Under the pieces are notes generated by a model. The model saw nothing but the letters and a program-made list of their open reading frames with translations, ran no database searches and had not been told where the DNA came from. Made by a program: the position numbers and the translations under genes. This document shows, in pieces, positions 14,159-22,091 of a stretch of 28,497 nt of DNA (positions within the stretch are counted from its first letter, which is position 1; each line of letters begins with the position of its first letter). The DNA comes from an uncultured Collinsella sp. (GTDB taxonomy: Bacteria > Actinomycetota > Coriobacteriia > Coriobacteriales > Coriobacteriaceae): assembly GCA_959599915.1 (NCBI GenBank), contig CAUGJE010000022.1:1-28497 (forward strand). Reading direction: 5' to 3'.

Positions 14159-14997
14159 TGAAACGCGATAAGGTTATCAACCGCGCGCTCTCGATCTTCT
14201 TTACGATTCTGTCGCTCGCATGGATCTACCCCGTGTTTATGATTGCGCTCAATTCCTTTAAGAAAGCGACCGCAATCAGCACCACCACGGCGTTCGATCT
14301 GCTCACGCCCGAGACGTTCAACGGTCTCGCAAACTACGTGCACGCTCTTAACGAGCAGGGCTTTGCCTCGGCGTTTATGTACTCGCTCATCATCACGGTC
14401 ACGTCGGTCGTTCTGATTTTGGTGTGCTGTTCCATGTGCGCTTGGTACGTAGTGCGCGTCAACAGCAAGATCTCGAACTTCTTCTATTACCTGTTCGTCT
14501 TTTCGATGGTCGTGCCCTTCCAGATGCTCATGTTCACGCTGTCCAATTTGGCGGACCGCATCGGCTTCAACACGCCGTTTAACATCTGCTTTATCTACCT
14601 TGGCTTTGGCGCGGGCCTGGCGGTCTTTATGTTCGCCGGCTTTGTAAAGAACATCCCGCTCGAGATCGAAGAGGCGGCCATGATTGATGGCTGCAACCCG
14701 GTCCAGGTGTTCTTTAAGATCGTCCTTCCCATTATGAAGCCCACCTATCTTTCGGTCGGCATCCTTGAGACCATGTGGGTCTGGAACGACTATCTGCTGC
14801 CCTACCTTACGCTCGACTCCACCAAGTACAAGACCATTCCTATCTTGATCCAGTACTTCCGTGGCGGCTATGGCCACGTCGAGCTCGGGCCCATGATGGC
14901 GTGCATCATGATGGTCGTCATCCCCATCGTCATCATGTACATCTTCTGCCAGAAGTACATCATCGACGGTGTGGTGGCAGGTGCCGTCAAGGGCTGA
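14158..14997 (+). CDS. Sugar ABC transporter permease, MalG-type
   Basis: The 279-residue partner permease has about six membrane segments and an EAA loop reading EEAAMIDGCNPVQVFFKIVLP. It is paired with the upstream permease through a one-base overlap of stop and start codons. Together they should form the heterodimeric channel energised by the ATPase at 15066. The C-terminus ends in QKYIIDGVVAGAVKG, a typical MalG-family tail. Confidence 0.92.
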   Translation: MKRDKVINRALSIFFTILSLAWIYPVFMIALNSFKKATAISTTTAFDLLTPETFNGLANYVHALNEQGFASAFMYSLIITVTSVVLILVCCSMCAWYVVRVNSKISNFFYYLFVFSMVVPFQMLMFTLSNLADRIGFNTPFNICFIYLGFGAGLAVFMFAGFVKNIPLEIEEAAMIDGCNPVQVFFKIVLPIMKPTYLSVGILETMWVWNDYLLPYLTLDSTKYKTIPILIQYFRGGYGHVELGPMMACIMMVVIPIVIMYIFCQKYIIDGVVAGAVKG

Positions 14998-15022
14998 TGC
15001 CGTAACTGTTTTGCAAGTTTTG

Positions 15023-15047
15023 GCGGCGCCTCTCAGCGCGGCGCCGC
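15023..15047 (+). other. Intercistronic hairpin before the ATPase gene
   Basis: GCGGCGCC and GGCGCCGC form a perfect 8-bp stem with a 9-nt loop. There is no T-run, so it is probably an mRNA processing or stability element rather than a terminator. Confidence 0.5.
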
Positions 15048-15065
15048 GTATCGAAAGGTAAAGAC

Positions 15066-16265
15066 ATGGCCGAGATCGTTCTCAAACATGTTCAGAAGGT
15101 GTATCCCAACAACGAGTCAAAAAAGAAGGGCTTCTTTGGCAAAAAGAAGAAGACCGAGGAGAAGAAGCACAACCTCAAGGTTACCGAGGACGGTGTGCTC
15201 GCTGTAGAGGACTTCAACCTCACCGTTCACGACCAGGAGTTCATCGTCCTCGTTGGCCCTTCTGGCTGCGGTAAGTCCACGACGATGCGCATGGTCGCCG
15301 GCCTGGAGGACATCACCTCCGGCGATGTGTTCATCGATGGCAAGCGCGTCAACGACGTGGCGCCCAAGGACCGCGACATCGCCATGGTGTTCCAGAGTTA
15401 TGCTCTGTACCCCAATATGACGGTGTACGAGAACATGGCGTTTACGCTTGAGCTCAAGAAGGTCCCCAAGGACGAGATCGACCGCAAGGTTCGCTCCGCT
15501 GCCGAGATCCTGGGTATTACCGAGTACCTCGACCGTAAGCCCAAGGCGCTCTCTGGCGGCCAGCGCCAGCGCGTCGCCATCGGCCGCGCCATCGTGCGTG
15601 ATCCCAAGGTCTTCCTGATGGACGAGCCGCTGTCCAACCTGGACGCCAAGCTGCGTAACCAGATGCGTGCCGAGCTCATCAAGCTGCGCCACGAGATCAA
15701 GGGCACGTTCATCTACGTTACCCACGACCAGACCGAGGCCATGACCCTCGGCGATCGCATCGTGGTCATGAAGGACGGCGTTGTCCAGCAGATCGCCACG
15801 CCGCAGGAGGTCTTCAACCATCCCGCGAACATCTTCGTCGCGGGCTTCATCGGCGTGCCGCAGATGAACTTCTTCGATGCCCAGCTGGTGCGCTCGGGCA
15901 ACGGCTTTACCGTCAAGACCGAGGATATGAACGTGGCGCTTGCCCCCGAGACTTGCGCTCAGCTTGCCCTCAACTGGGACGGCGGCGACGTGAAGGAGAT
16001 TACGGCCGGCGTGCGTCCCGAGCAGATCCTGCTTGCCGATAAGGGCGAGGAGGGTGCGCTTCAGGGTACCGTCGAGGTGACCGAGCTCATGGGCTCGACC
16101 GAGCATGTCCACGTGACCGCTCCCGACGGCCAGTTTGTCCTGATTATCCCCGTCGTCGACCTCGAGGCCAAGGGCGCGCTCAAGGCTGGCGACACCATCT
16201 GGTTCAAGTTCGAGAAGAACGCGACCCACCTCTTCGATAAAGTCTCTGGCAAGAACCTTATCTAG
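15066..16265 (+). CDS. Sugar ABC transporter ATP-binding protein (MalK/MsmK/UgpC type)
   Basis: The 399-residue ATPase has Walker A GPSGCGKST, Q-loop VFQSYALYPNMTVYENM, signature LSGGQRQRVAIGRA, Walker B VFLMDEP and a switch His in YVTHDQTEAM. Residues after about 265 form the MalK-type regulatory OB-fold (TOBE) region. Between the first strand (VQKVYP) and the normal second strand (VLAVEDFNL) lies an insertion of about 28 residues rich in lysine (KKKGFFGKKKKTEEKK), not found in standard MalK. AAAGG lies 7 nt upstream of the ATG. ATPases of this group often serve several sugar transporters; here it is the last gene of the operon and is followed by a terminator. Confidence 0.93.
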   Translation: MAEIVLKHVQKVYPNNESKKKGFFGKKKKTEEKKHNLKVTEDGVLAVEDFNLTVHDQEFIVLVGPSGCGKSTTMRMVAGLEDITSGDVFIDGKRVNDVAPKDRDIAMVFQSYALYPNMTVYENMAFTLELKKVPKDEIDRKVRSAAEILGITEYLDRKPKALSGGQRQRVAIGRAIVRDPKVFLMDEPLSNLDAKLRNQMRAELIKLRHEIKGTFIYVTHDQTEAMTLGDRIVVMKDGVVQQIATPQEVFNHPANIFVAGFIGVPQMNFFDAQLVRSGNGFTVKTEDMNVALAPETCAQLALNWDGGDVKEITAGVRPEQILLADKGEEGALQGTVEVTELMGSTEHVHVTAPDGQFVLIIPVVDLEAKGALKAGDTIWFKFEKNATHLFDKVSGKNLI

Positions 16266-16333
16266 GCCCGGTGCATCCAGGCCCTCCCTTTGGGCGACTG
16301 CGGTATTGCCATCCTTTTGCCGCGGTCACATAT

Positions 16334-16377
16334 AAGGCTCCCTTCCCGTCCACTGGGCGAGAGGGGAGCCTTTCTTT
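16334..16377 (+). terminator. Terminator of the ABC operon
   Basis: AAGGCTCCC (16334-16342) pairs with GGGAGCCTT (16364-16372), and the centre can form a smaller CCCG/GGGC hairpin. TTTCTTT follows. Confidence 0.8.
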
Positions 16378-16405
16378 GTGCTGGGGTTTTCTGACCGGTC
16401 GCTTG

Positions 16406-16540
16406 TCTCGATCTGTAACAGGAAGAACCAATTTTTGGTGCCAGATGTTACAGATTGAGATGAACCCAAGGGGAGGGCCGGTATGTCTCAATCTGTAACG
16501 GCTGGGACCGTTTTGGTTGAGTAGTTGTTATGGATCGAGA
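16406..16540. repeat. Two tandem TCTCRATCTGTAAC palindromes
   Basis: Unit 1 (16406-16460) has 15-nt arms TCTCGATCTGTAACA and TGTTACAGATTGAGA, complementary at 14 positions. Unit 2 (16486-16540) has 14-nt arms complementary at 11 positions. Each unit has a similar centre with ACC..TTTTGGT, which can form a small inner hairpin. The units are separated by 25 bp. The arrangement resembles a BIME-like REP cluster between convergent transcripts, in the gene-free stretch 16266-16639. Confidence 0.7.
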
Positions 16541-16580
16541 TTGTTTGGCCGAGTCGGATCACAGGGTAACGTGCGGGCAC

Positions 16581-16614
16581 AAAAAACGGAGCCGCGTTGC
16601 CGTGGCTCCGTTTT
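16581..16614 (-). terminator. Terminator of the malQ-glgP operon
   Basis: Read on the minus strand, ACGGAGCCaCG pairs with CGcGGCTCCGT across a short GCAA loop and is followed by a run of T residues. It lies 26 nt beyond the glgP stop codon. Confidence 0.85.
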
Positions 16615-16639
16615 CAAGAGGATGGGCGATGAAACCGAA

Positions 16640-18907
16640 TTAGCTCAGGTGCCAGATCTCGTCGTTGTACTGGGAGATCGTACGGTCGGACGAGAAGGTG
16701 CCGGCGTTGGCGATATTGATGAGCGCCTTGCGCATCCAGGCGTCCTGGTCCTCGTAGTCGGCCAGCACGCGCTCCTTGGTCTGGATGTACTCCTCAATGT
16801 CGAGCAGGGCCATAAACCAGTCCTTGCCCTTAATGTCGTCGTGCAGGCGCTGCAGGCGCTCGGCGTTGCCGGTTGCCATAAAGGCTGGGTTGGTGATGAA
16901 GTCCACCAGCAGTTTAATTCCGGGCTTGCGGTAGAGCGCACCGGCGTTGTAGGTGCCGTCGGCGTAGAGCTGCTCGACCTGTTTGGACGAGGCACCAAAG
17001 GTATAGATGTTCTCGTCGCCCACGAGCTCGGCAATCTCCACGTTGGCACCGTCGAGCGTGCACAGGGTTAGGGCGCCGTTGAGCATGAACTTCATGTTGG
17101 AGGTGCCGCTCGCCTCCTTGGAGGCCAGGCTGATCTGCTCGGAGATGTCAGCGGCGGGGATCACGCGCTCGGCGGCGGTGACGTTGTAGTTCTCGATCAT
17201 GACAACCTGCAGGTAGGGAGCCACGTCGGGGTCGTTTGCAATCCACTGCGACAGCGTCAGGATCAGATGGATGATGTCCTGCGCGATAGTGTAGGCAGGC
17301 GCCGCCTTGCCGCCAAAGATGATGGTGACGGGGTGCTTAGGCCTGTTGCCGTTCTTGATATCGAAGTACTTCCAGATGATGTAGAGCGCGAGCATCTGCT
17401 GACGCTTGTACTCGTGGATGCGCTTGACCTGGACGTCGATGATGGCGTTGGAGGGAATGGTCACGCCCTGCTCGAGCGCCATGAACTGGCGCATGATGGC
17501 CTTGGCCTCGACCTTGGTGGCGGCCAGGCGCTCAAGAACATCCTTGTCGTCGGCGAACTTGGCGAGTTTGCTCAGATCGCCGGTGCTGCGCCAGTCGGTG
17601 CCGATCACATCGTCGAGCAGGCTGGCGAGCGCGGGGTTGGCCCCATGGATCCAGCGGCGGAAGGTGATGCCGTTGGTCTTGTTGGAGAACTTCTCGGGAT
17701 AGATCTCGTAGAACGGATGAAGCTCGGTGTCCTCCAGGATCTTGGTGTGGAGGGCGGCTACGCCGTTGATGGAGAAGCCAAAGTGGATGTCCATGTGGGC
17801 CATGTGGACGGTGTCGTATTCGTCGATGATGGCGACGCGCGGGTCATCGTGCTCGGCCTTCGCGATCTCATCGAGCTTGACGATAATGTCGGCGATGGCA
17901 GGGGAGACCTTCTGCAGGCTGACGAGCGGCCACTTCTCGAGCGCCTCGGCAAGAATCGTGTGGTTAGTGTAGGCGACCATGGAGCGTACGATGGTCACGG
18001 CCTCGTCAAACTCGATGCCATGCTCGGTGGTGAGCAAGCGAATGAGCTCGGGGATGACCATGGTGGGGTGCGTGTCGTTAATTTGGACCACGGCGTAGTC
18101 GGCCAGATCGTGCAGGTTGCTGCCGCGCTCGATGGCCTCGTCGATCAGGAGCTGGGCGGCGTTGCTCACCATGAAGTATTCCTGGTAGATGCGAAGCAGG
18201 CGGCCCTGCTCGTCGGAATCGTCGGGGTAGAGGAACAAGGTGAGGTTTTTGGCGATCTCGGTCTTGTCGAAGTCGATGGAGCTGCCGGGGACCAGGCCGT
18301 CGTCGACGCTCGCCAGGTCGAACAGGCGCAGACGGTTCTTGGTGGGCTGGCCGTAACCGGGCACGTCGATGTTGACGAGCTTGGAGGTAACGGCAAAATC
18401 GCCGAACTCGGCGGTGTAGGAGCGGCCGTCGTCGACTAGGATGTCCTGCTCACCGAGCCACTCGTCGGGGACGGCCTTCTGCTGGTTGTCGACAAAGCGC
18501 TGACGGAACAGGCCGTAGTGATAGTTGAGGCCCACGCCATCGCCGGTCAAGCCCAGCGTGGCGATGGAATCCAGGAAGCATGCGGCCAGGCGGCCCAGGC
18601 CGCCGTTGCCGAGCGACGGCTCGACCTCGAACTCCTCGATCTTGTTGAGGTCGTGGCCTGCGGCGGTGAGCTGGTCCTTAACCTCATCGTAGATGCCGAG
18701 GTCGATCATGTTGTTGATGAGCAGCTTGCCGATCAAAAATTCGGCGGAAATGTAATAGAGCTTTTTCTTGCCGTTGTTGAGCGGGCAGGCGGCGGAGCGC
18801 TCCTGCACGAGTTTGACCAGCAGCTTGTAAATGCGACGGTCGTCGAGCTGCTCGAGCGAGGTGCCAAAAGACTGCTCGGCGAGTTCCATGAGGTTAATTT
18901 GGGGCAT
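16640..18907 (-). CDS. glgP: Glycogen / maltodextrin phosphorylase
   Basis: The 755-residue GT35 enzyme releases glucose-1-phosphate from alpha-1,4-glucans. The PLP site is clear: EASGTSNMKFMLNGA, with Lys606 as the Schiff-base lysine. The N-terminal active-site segment SLGNGGLGRLAACFLDS and VVQINDTHPTMVIPEL are also conserved. The ATG at 18907 has a consensus AGGAGG 6 nt upstream, so the upstream extension of the reading frame is not used. It is somewhat shorter than E. coli MalP (797 residues). It follows malQ after 130 bp on the same strand, the classical pair for maltodextrin breakdown, and probably shares its promoter. Whether it prefers stored glycogen or imported maltodextrin cannot be told from sequence. 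Confidence 0.95.
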   Translation of the reverse strand: MPQINLMELAEQSFGTSLEQLDDRRIYKLLVKLVQERSAACPLNNGKKKLYYISAEFLIGKLLINNMIDLGIYDEVKDQLTAAGHDLNKIEEFEVEPSLGNGGLGRLAACFLDSIATLGLTGDGVGLNYHYGLFRQRFVDNQQKAVPDEWLGEQDILVDDGRSYTAEFGDFAVTSKLVNIDVPGYGQPTKNRLRLFDLASVDDGLVPGSSIDFDKTEIAKNLTLFLYPDDSDEQGRLLRIYQEYFMVSNAAQLLIDEAIERGSNLHDLADYAVVQINDTHPTMVIPELIRLLTTEHGIEFDEAVTIVRSMVAYTNHTILAEALEKWPLVSLQKVSPAIADIIVKLDEIAKAEHDDPRVAIIDEYDTVHMAHMDIHFGFSINGVAALHTKILEDTELHPFYEIYPEKFSNKTNGITFRRWIHGANPALASLLDDVIGTDWRSTGDLSKLAKFADDKDVLERLAATKVEAKAIMRQFMALEQGVTIPSNAIIDVQVKRIHEYKRQQMLALYIIWKYFDIKNGNRPKHPVTIIFGGKAAPAYTIAQDIIHLILTLSQWIANDPDVAPYLQVVMIENYNVTAAERVIPAADISEQISLASKEASGTSNMKFMLNGALTLCTLDGANVEIAELVGDENIYTFGASSKQVEQLYADGTYNAGALYRKPGIKLLVDFITNPAFMATGNAERLQRLHDDIKGKDWFMALLDIEEYIQTKERVLADYEDQDAWMRKALINIANAGTFSSDRTISQYNDEIWHLS

Positions 18908-18953
18908 GTTTCCTCCTGTAATGGGTTGATTACATGTCTGCAATTCATAAGAA

Positions 18954-18989
18954 TCCCGCGCGAGGGGATTGGGGTGGCCTCGCGCGGGA
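18954..18989 (-). other. Intercistronic hairpin between malQ and glgP
   Basis: TCCCGCGCGAGG and CCTCGCGCGGGA form a perfect 12-bp stem with a 12-nt loop. On the transcribed (minus) strand no T-run follows, so it should not terminate; it may limit or stabilise parts of the malQ-glgP message. Confidence 0.6.
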
Positions 18990-19037
18990 AAAAGCAAGCG
19001 CGTCCGCACGGTGGGGAGGGGTCGGGCGCGGTAGCTC

Positions 19038-20543
19038 CTATTGAGGAAGCTCGATTTCGGCTTCCGACGGGATGCGGAAGTAGGTCTCGGTCCAGTCGGT
19101 GAGTTTGTGCTCGAGCTCGCGGGTGATGGCGCCGTCGAGCATGCGCCAGGTCCAGTTGCCGCCCAACGTGGCAGGGGTGTTGATGCGCGCCTCGTTGCCC
19201 AAGTTGAGCAGGTCCTGCATGGTGTAGATGCACGTGTCGCTCACGCTGGCGGCGATGGTGCGATTGAGTGCATCTGCCATGGGTTCGCCGGCCTGCTGAT
19301 GGGTGTACAGGGCTGCCTGCTCGCGCTGACGCGGGGTGGCCGTTCCCTCAAACCAACCGCGCGCCGTCTCGTTATCGTGGGTGCCCACATAGGCGACGGT
19401 GTTGGCGATGTAGTTATGCGGCAGGTAGTACGAGTTGGTGCCCTCAAAGGCAAACTGCAGGATCTTCATGCCGGGGAAGCCCGAGTTGTCGCGCATGTCG
19501 ATGACGCCGGGGGTGAGGAAGCCCAGGTCCTCGGCGATGATGGGCAGCGTGCCGAGCTTTTCCTCGAGCGTCTTGAAGAACTTGAGGCCGGGACCCTGCG
19601 TCCACGAACCGTAGGACGAATCGGGCGAGGAGAACGGCACCTCCCAATAGGCCTCGAAGCCGCGGAAGTGATCCAGGCGGATGACGTCGTACATGTCGAG
19701 GGCGGCGCGAATGCGGCCCTCCCACCAGGAGAAGCCGTCGGACTCCATGGCGTCCCAGTCGTAGATGGGGTTGCCCCAGTACTGGCCGGTGGCCGAGAAC
19801 TGGTCGGGCGGCGTGCCGGCGACGCTCACGGGATTGCCGGCGGTGTCGATCTTAAAGAGCTCAGGCGTCGCCCACATCTCGACGGAGTCACGCGAGACAT
19901 AGATGGGCAGGTCGCCGATGATGAGAATGTCGCGCTCGTTGGCATAGGCCTTGAGGCGGCTCCACTGGCGATCGAAGAAGTACTGCGTCATCTGGTGGTA
20001 GAGCATACGCGCCGGATGGTCGGCGCAGACCTTGGCGGAAGCCTCGCCGCGGGTGCGGAGCTCCGCGGGCCACTCCCAAAACGCCTTGAGACCGCACTCC
20101 TCTTTGACGGTCATGAACTCACAGTAGGGGATGAGCCAGTCCTCGTTGGCCTGGATAAAGTCATCGAAATCGGCCGGCTTGTCGGCAGCAAAGCGCTCGG
20201 CGGCGCGGTCGAGAATCTGACGGCGGCCACCAAAGATGGCACCGTAGTCGACATTGCTGGGGTCGGATCCCAGATACACGCCATCGATATCGCGCTGCTC
20301 CAGATACCCTGCCTCGATAAGCTCGGCAAAGTCGATAAAGTTGGGGTTGCCTGCGCGGGCCGAGAACGACTGATAGGGCGAATCGCCATAGCTGGTCGTC
20401 GTAAGGGGCAGAATCTGCCAGTAATGTTGTTTGCACGAGGCGAGAAAATCGACGAAGTCGTAGGCATTCCAGCCAAAGCCGCCGATTCCGTATGGTCCGG
20501 GCAGAGATGAGACGGGCATGAGGACGCCGCTTGCACGCTCCAT
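19038..20543 (-). CDS. malQ: 4-alpha-glucanotransferase (amylomaltase)
   Basis: The 501-residue GH77 enzyme transfers glucan segments between maltodextrins and frees glucose. The start of the family is recognisable (RASGVLMPVSSLPGPYGIGGFG). The catalytic aspartate lies in IRLDHFRGFE (Asp291), the acid in PIIAEDLGF and the third acidic residue in GTHDNETARGW. I choose the ATG at 20543, which has GGTGAG 7 nt upstream; in-frame TTG and GTG codons up to 15 nt earlier are alternatives. It is the first gene of the malQ-glgP unit. A GntR-type operator at 20642-20653 and a TACAAT box precede it, linking it to the transport genes. Confidence 0.95.
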   Translation of the reverse strand: MERASGVLMPVSSLPGPYGIGGFGWNAYDFVDFLASCKQHYWQILPLTTTSYGDSPYQSFSARAGNPNFIDFAELIEAGYLEQRDIDGVYLGSDPSNVDYGAIFGGRRQILDRAAERFAADKPADFDDFIQANEDWLIPYCEFMTVKEECGLKAFWEWPAELRTRGEASAKVCADHPARMLYHQMTQYFFDRQWSRLKAYANERDILIIGDLPIYVSRDSVEMWATPELFKIDTAGNPVSVAGTPPDQFSATGQYWGNPIYDWDAMESDGFSWWEGRIRAALDMYDVIRLDHFRGFEAYWEVPFSSPDSSYGSWTQGPGLKFFKTLEEKLGTLPIIAEDLGFLTPGVIDMRDNSGFPGMKILQFAFEGTNSYYLPHNYIANTVAYVGTHDNETARGWFEGTATPRQREQAALYTHQQAGEPMADALNRTIAASVSDTCIYTMQDLLNLGNEARINTPATLGGNWTWRMLDGAITRELEHKLTDWTETYFRIPSEAEIELPQ

Positions 20544-20628
20544 GAATGCGCTCACCAACCTTCTTGTTGTGGGGTCGGCCTGCCGATGGGTGTGCAGTCC
20601 GCCTCCGATGTTCTGATTCGATACGCCT

Positions 20629-20653
20629 ATTGTAAAACATGTTGTTTAAACAT
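20629..20653 (-). promoter_or_regulatory. GntR-type operator and -10 box of malQ
   Basis: TTGTTTAAACAT (20642-20653) matches the palindrome at 11 of 12 positions and sits inside a longer dyad (ACATG...CATGT). A minus-strand TACAAT (20629-20634) just downstream is a likely -10 box, so bound regulator would lie between -10 and -35. Confidence 0.55.
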
Positions 20654-20707
20654 GTACAGGCAAGATAAAAAAGTTGGTCGATTTTCGGCGAATGGTTACA
20701 TGCCATG

Positions 20708-20741
20708 AAAAAGCCCCGACCTCACAACGTGAGATCGGGGC
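20708..20741 (-). terminator. Terminator of galE
   Basis: Read on the minus strand, GCCCCGATCTCA pairs with TGAGGTCGGGGC (one internal mismatch) around a 5-nt loop, followed by TTTTT. It lies 22 bp after the galE stop codon. Confidence 0.85.
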
Positions 20742-20763
20742 AAGAGCGGTATGTAGGTTTTTG

Positions 20764-21825
20764 CTACTCGGCGTTGGCGAAGCCGTTGGGGTTGTGGCTC
20801 TGCCAGTTCCAGCTATCGCGGCACATGTCCGCGATGTCGTACTGGGCCTTCCAGCCCATCATGCGCTCGGCCTTGGAGGCATCGCACCAGTTGGCAGCGA
20901 TGTCGCCGGCGCGGCGCTCGCGGATCACGTAGGGCAGCTCCTTGCCACAAGCCTTGGAGAAGGCGGCGACGACCTCGAGTACCGAGGTGCCGGTGCCGGT
21001 GCCCAGGTTAAAGATCTCGACGCCGGTTTTGCCGTTCATCCAGTTAAGGGCGGCAACGTGACCAGAGGCCAGATCGCACACGTGGATGTAGTCGCGCACG
21101 CCGGTGCCGTCGGGGGTGGGGTAGTCGTTGCCATAGACCTGAACGGCCTCGAGCTTGCCCACGGCGACCTGGGCGACATAGGGCACCAGGTTGTTGGGGA
21201 TGCCCTTGGGGTCCTCGCCGATCAGGCCCGACGGATGAGCGCCGATGGGGTTGAAGTAACGGAGCAGCACGACGTCCCACTCGGGGTCGGCGGTGTGGAC
21301 GTCCATAAGGATCTGCTCGATCATCCACTTGGTCCAGCCATAGGGGTTGGTTGCGGGCTTCTTGGGGTCTTCCTCGGTGACGGGCGGGTTGTCCGGGTCG
21401 CCGTAGACGGTCGAGGAGCTCGAGAAGATGATGGACTTGCAGCCATGGTTGCGCATGACGTCGATGAGCACCAGGGTGTTCTCGATGTTGTTGTGGTAGT
21501 ACTCGACGGGCTTGCTCACCGACTCGCCGACGGCCTTAAAGCCGGCAAAGTGGATGACACGGTCGATCTGATGGGTATCGAAGATCTTGTTCATCGCATC
21601 GCGGTCGAGCACGTTGGCCTTGTAGAAGGTGAGGTTCTTGGCGGCTTCGTCGCCCACGATGGTCTTGACGCGGTCGACGGCGACGGCGCTGGAGTTGGAG
21701 AGATCATCGACGATGACGACCTGGTAGCCACCCTCGAGCAGCTGAACGACGGTGTGCGAGCCGATAAAGCCGGCGCCACCGGTAACGAGGACGCAGGTGT
21801 CTTTGGGGTCGAGTGCTTTGGACAT
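20764..21825 (-). CDS. galE: UDP-glucose 4-epimerase
   Basis: The 353-residue extended short-chain dehydrogenase interconverts UDP-glucose and UDP-galactose. The NAD-binding motif VTGGAGFIGSH is at the N-terminus, followed by FSSSSTVYG, and the catalytic pair is in NPYGWTKW (Tyr162, Lys166). Length is normal for GalE. The ATG at 21825 has AGGAG 6 nt upstream. A minus-strand TATACT (complement at 21863-21868) is a possible -10 box, though its -35 is poor. It is a monocistronic unit with its own terminator and no TTGTTTAAACAA site, so it is probably not under the same control as malQ. Confidence 0.95.
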   Translation of the reverse strand: MSKALDPKDTCVLVTGGAGFIGSHTVVQLLEGGYQVVIVDDLSNSSAVAVDRVKTIVGDEAAKNLTFYKANVLDRDAMNKIFDTHQIDRVIHFAGFKAVGESVSKPVEYYHNNIENTLVLIDVMRNHGCKSIIFSSSSTVYGDPDNPPVTEEDPKKPATNPYGWTKWMIEQILMDVHTADPEWDVVLLRYFNPIGAHPSGLIGEDPKGIPNNLVPYVAQVAVGKLEAVQVYGNDYPTPDGTGVRDYIHVCDLASGHVAALNWMNGKTGVEIFNLGTGTGTSVLEVVAAFSKACGKELPYVIRERRAGDIAANWCDASKAERMMGWKAQYDIADMCRDSWNWQSHNPNGFANAE

Positions 21826-22091
21826 GTAGTCTCCTATCGAATCAGGAACACTTCTAGAGGGGAGTATAGCGCAGGCGGGGACGCCCAAATGGTGCACTGT
21901 AGGAAAAGCAGAGGATTATGTTAACGTACTCATATAAGAGCTTGCTCAATTGTTACCTCAAATTTGACAATTGCTTACGAGCCGCCGACCTTGTAGTTTC
22001 CTGCCGTTCGTGGAAATCGTTGGGACGCGCCATATGTACGCTAATATGTATGAGTTGAGCGACATATAAATAAGCATGTAACGGAGTACAT

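Noticed and set aside
17267..20510. Long plus-strand frames (390 and 489 codons) opposite glgP and malQ.
   Set aside because: Both are exact antisense shadows of strongly conserved enzymes and have compositions typical of such artefacts.
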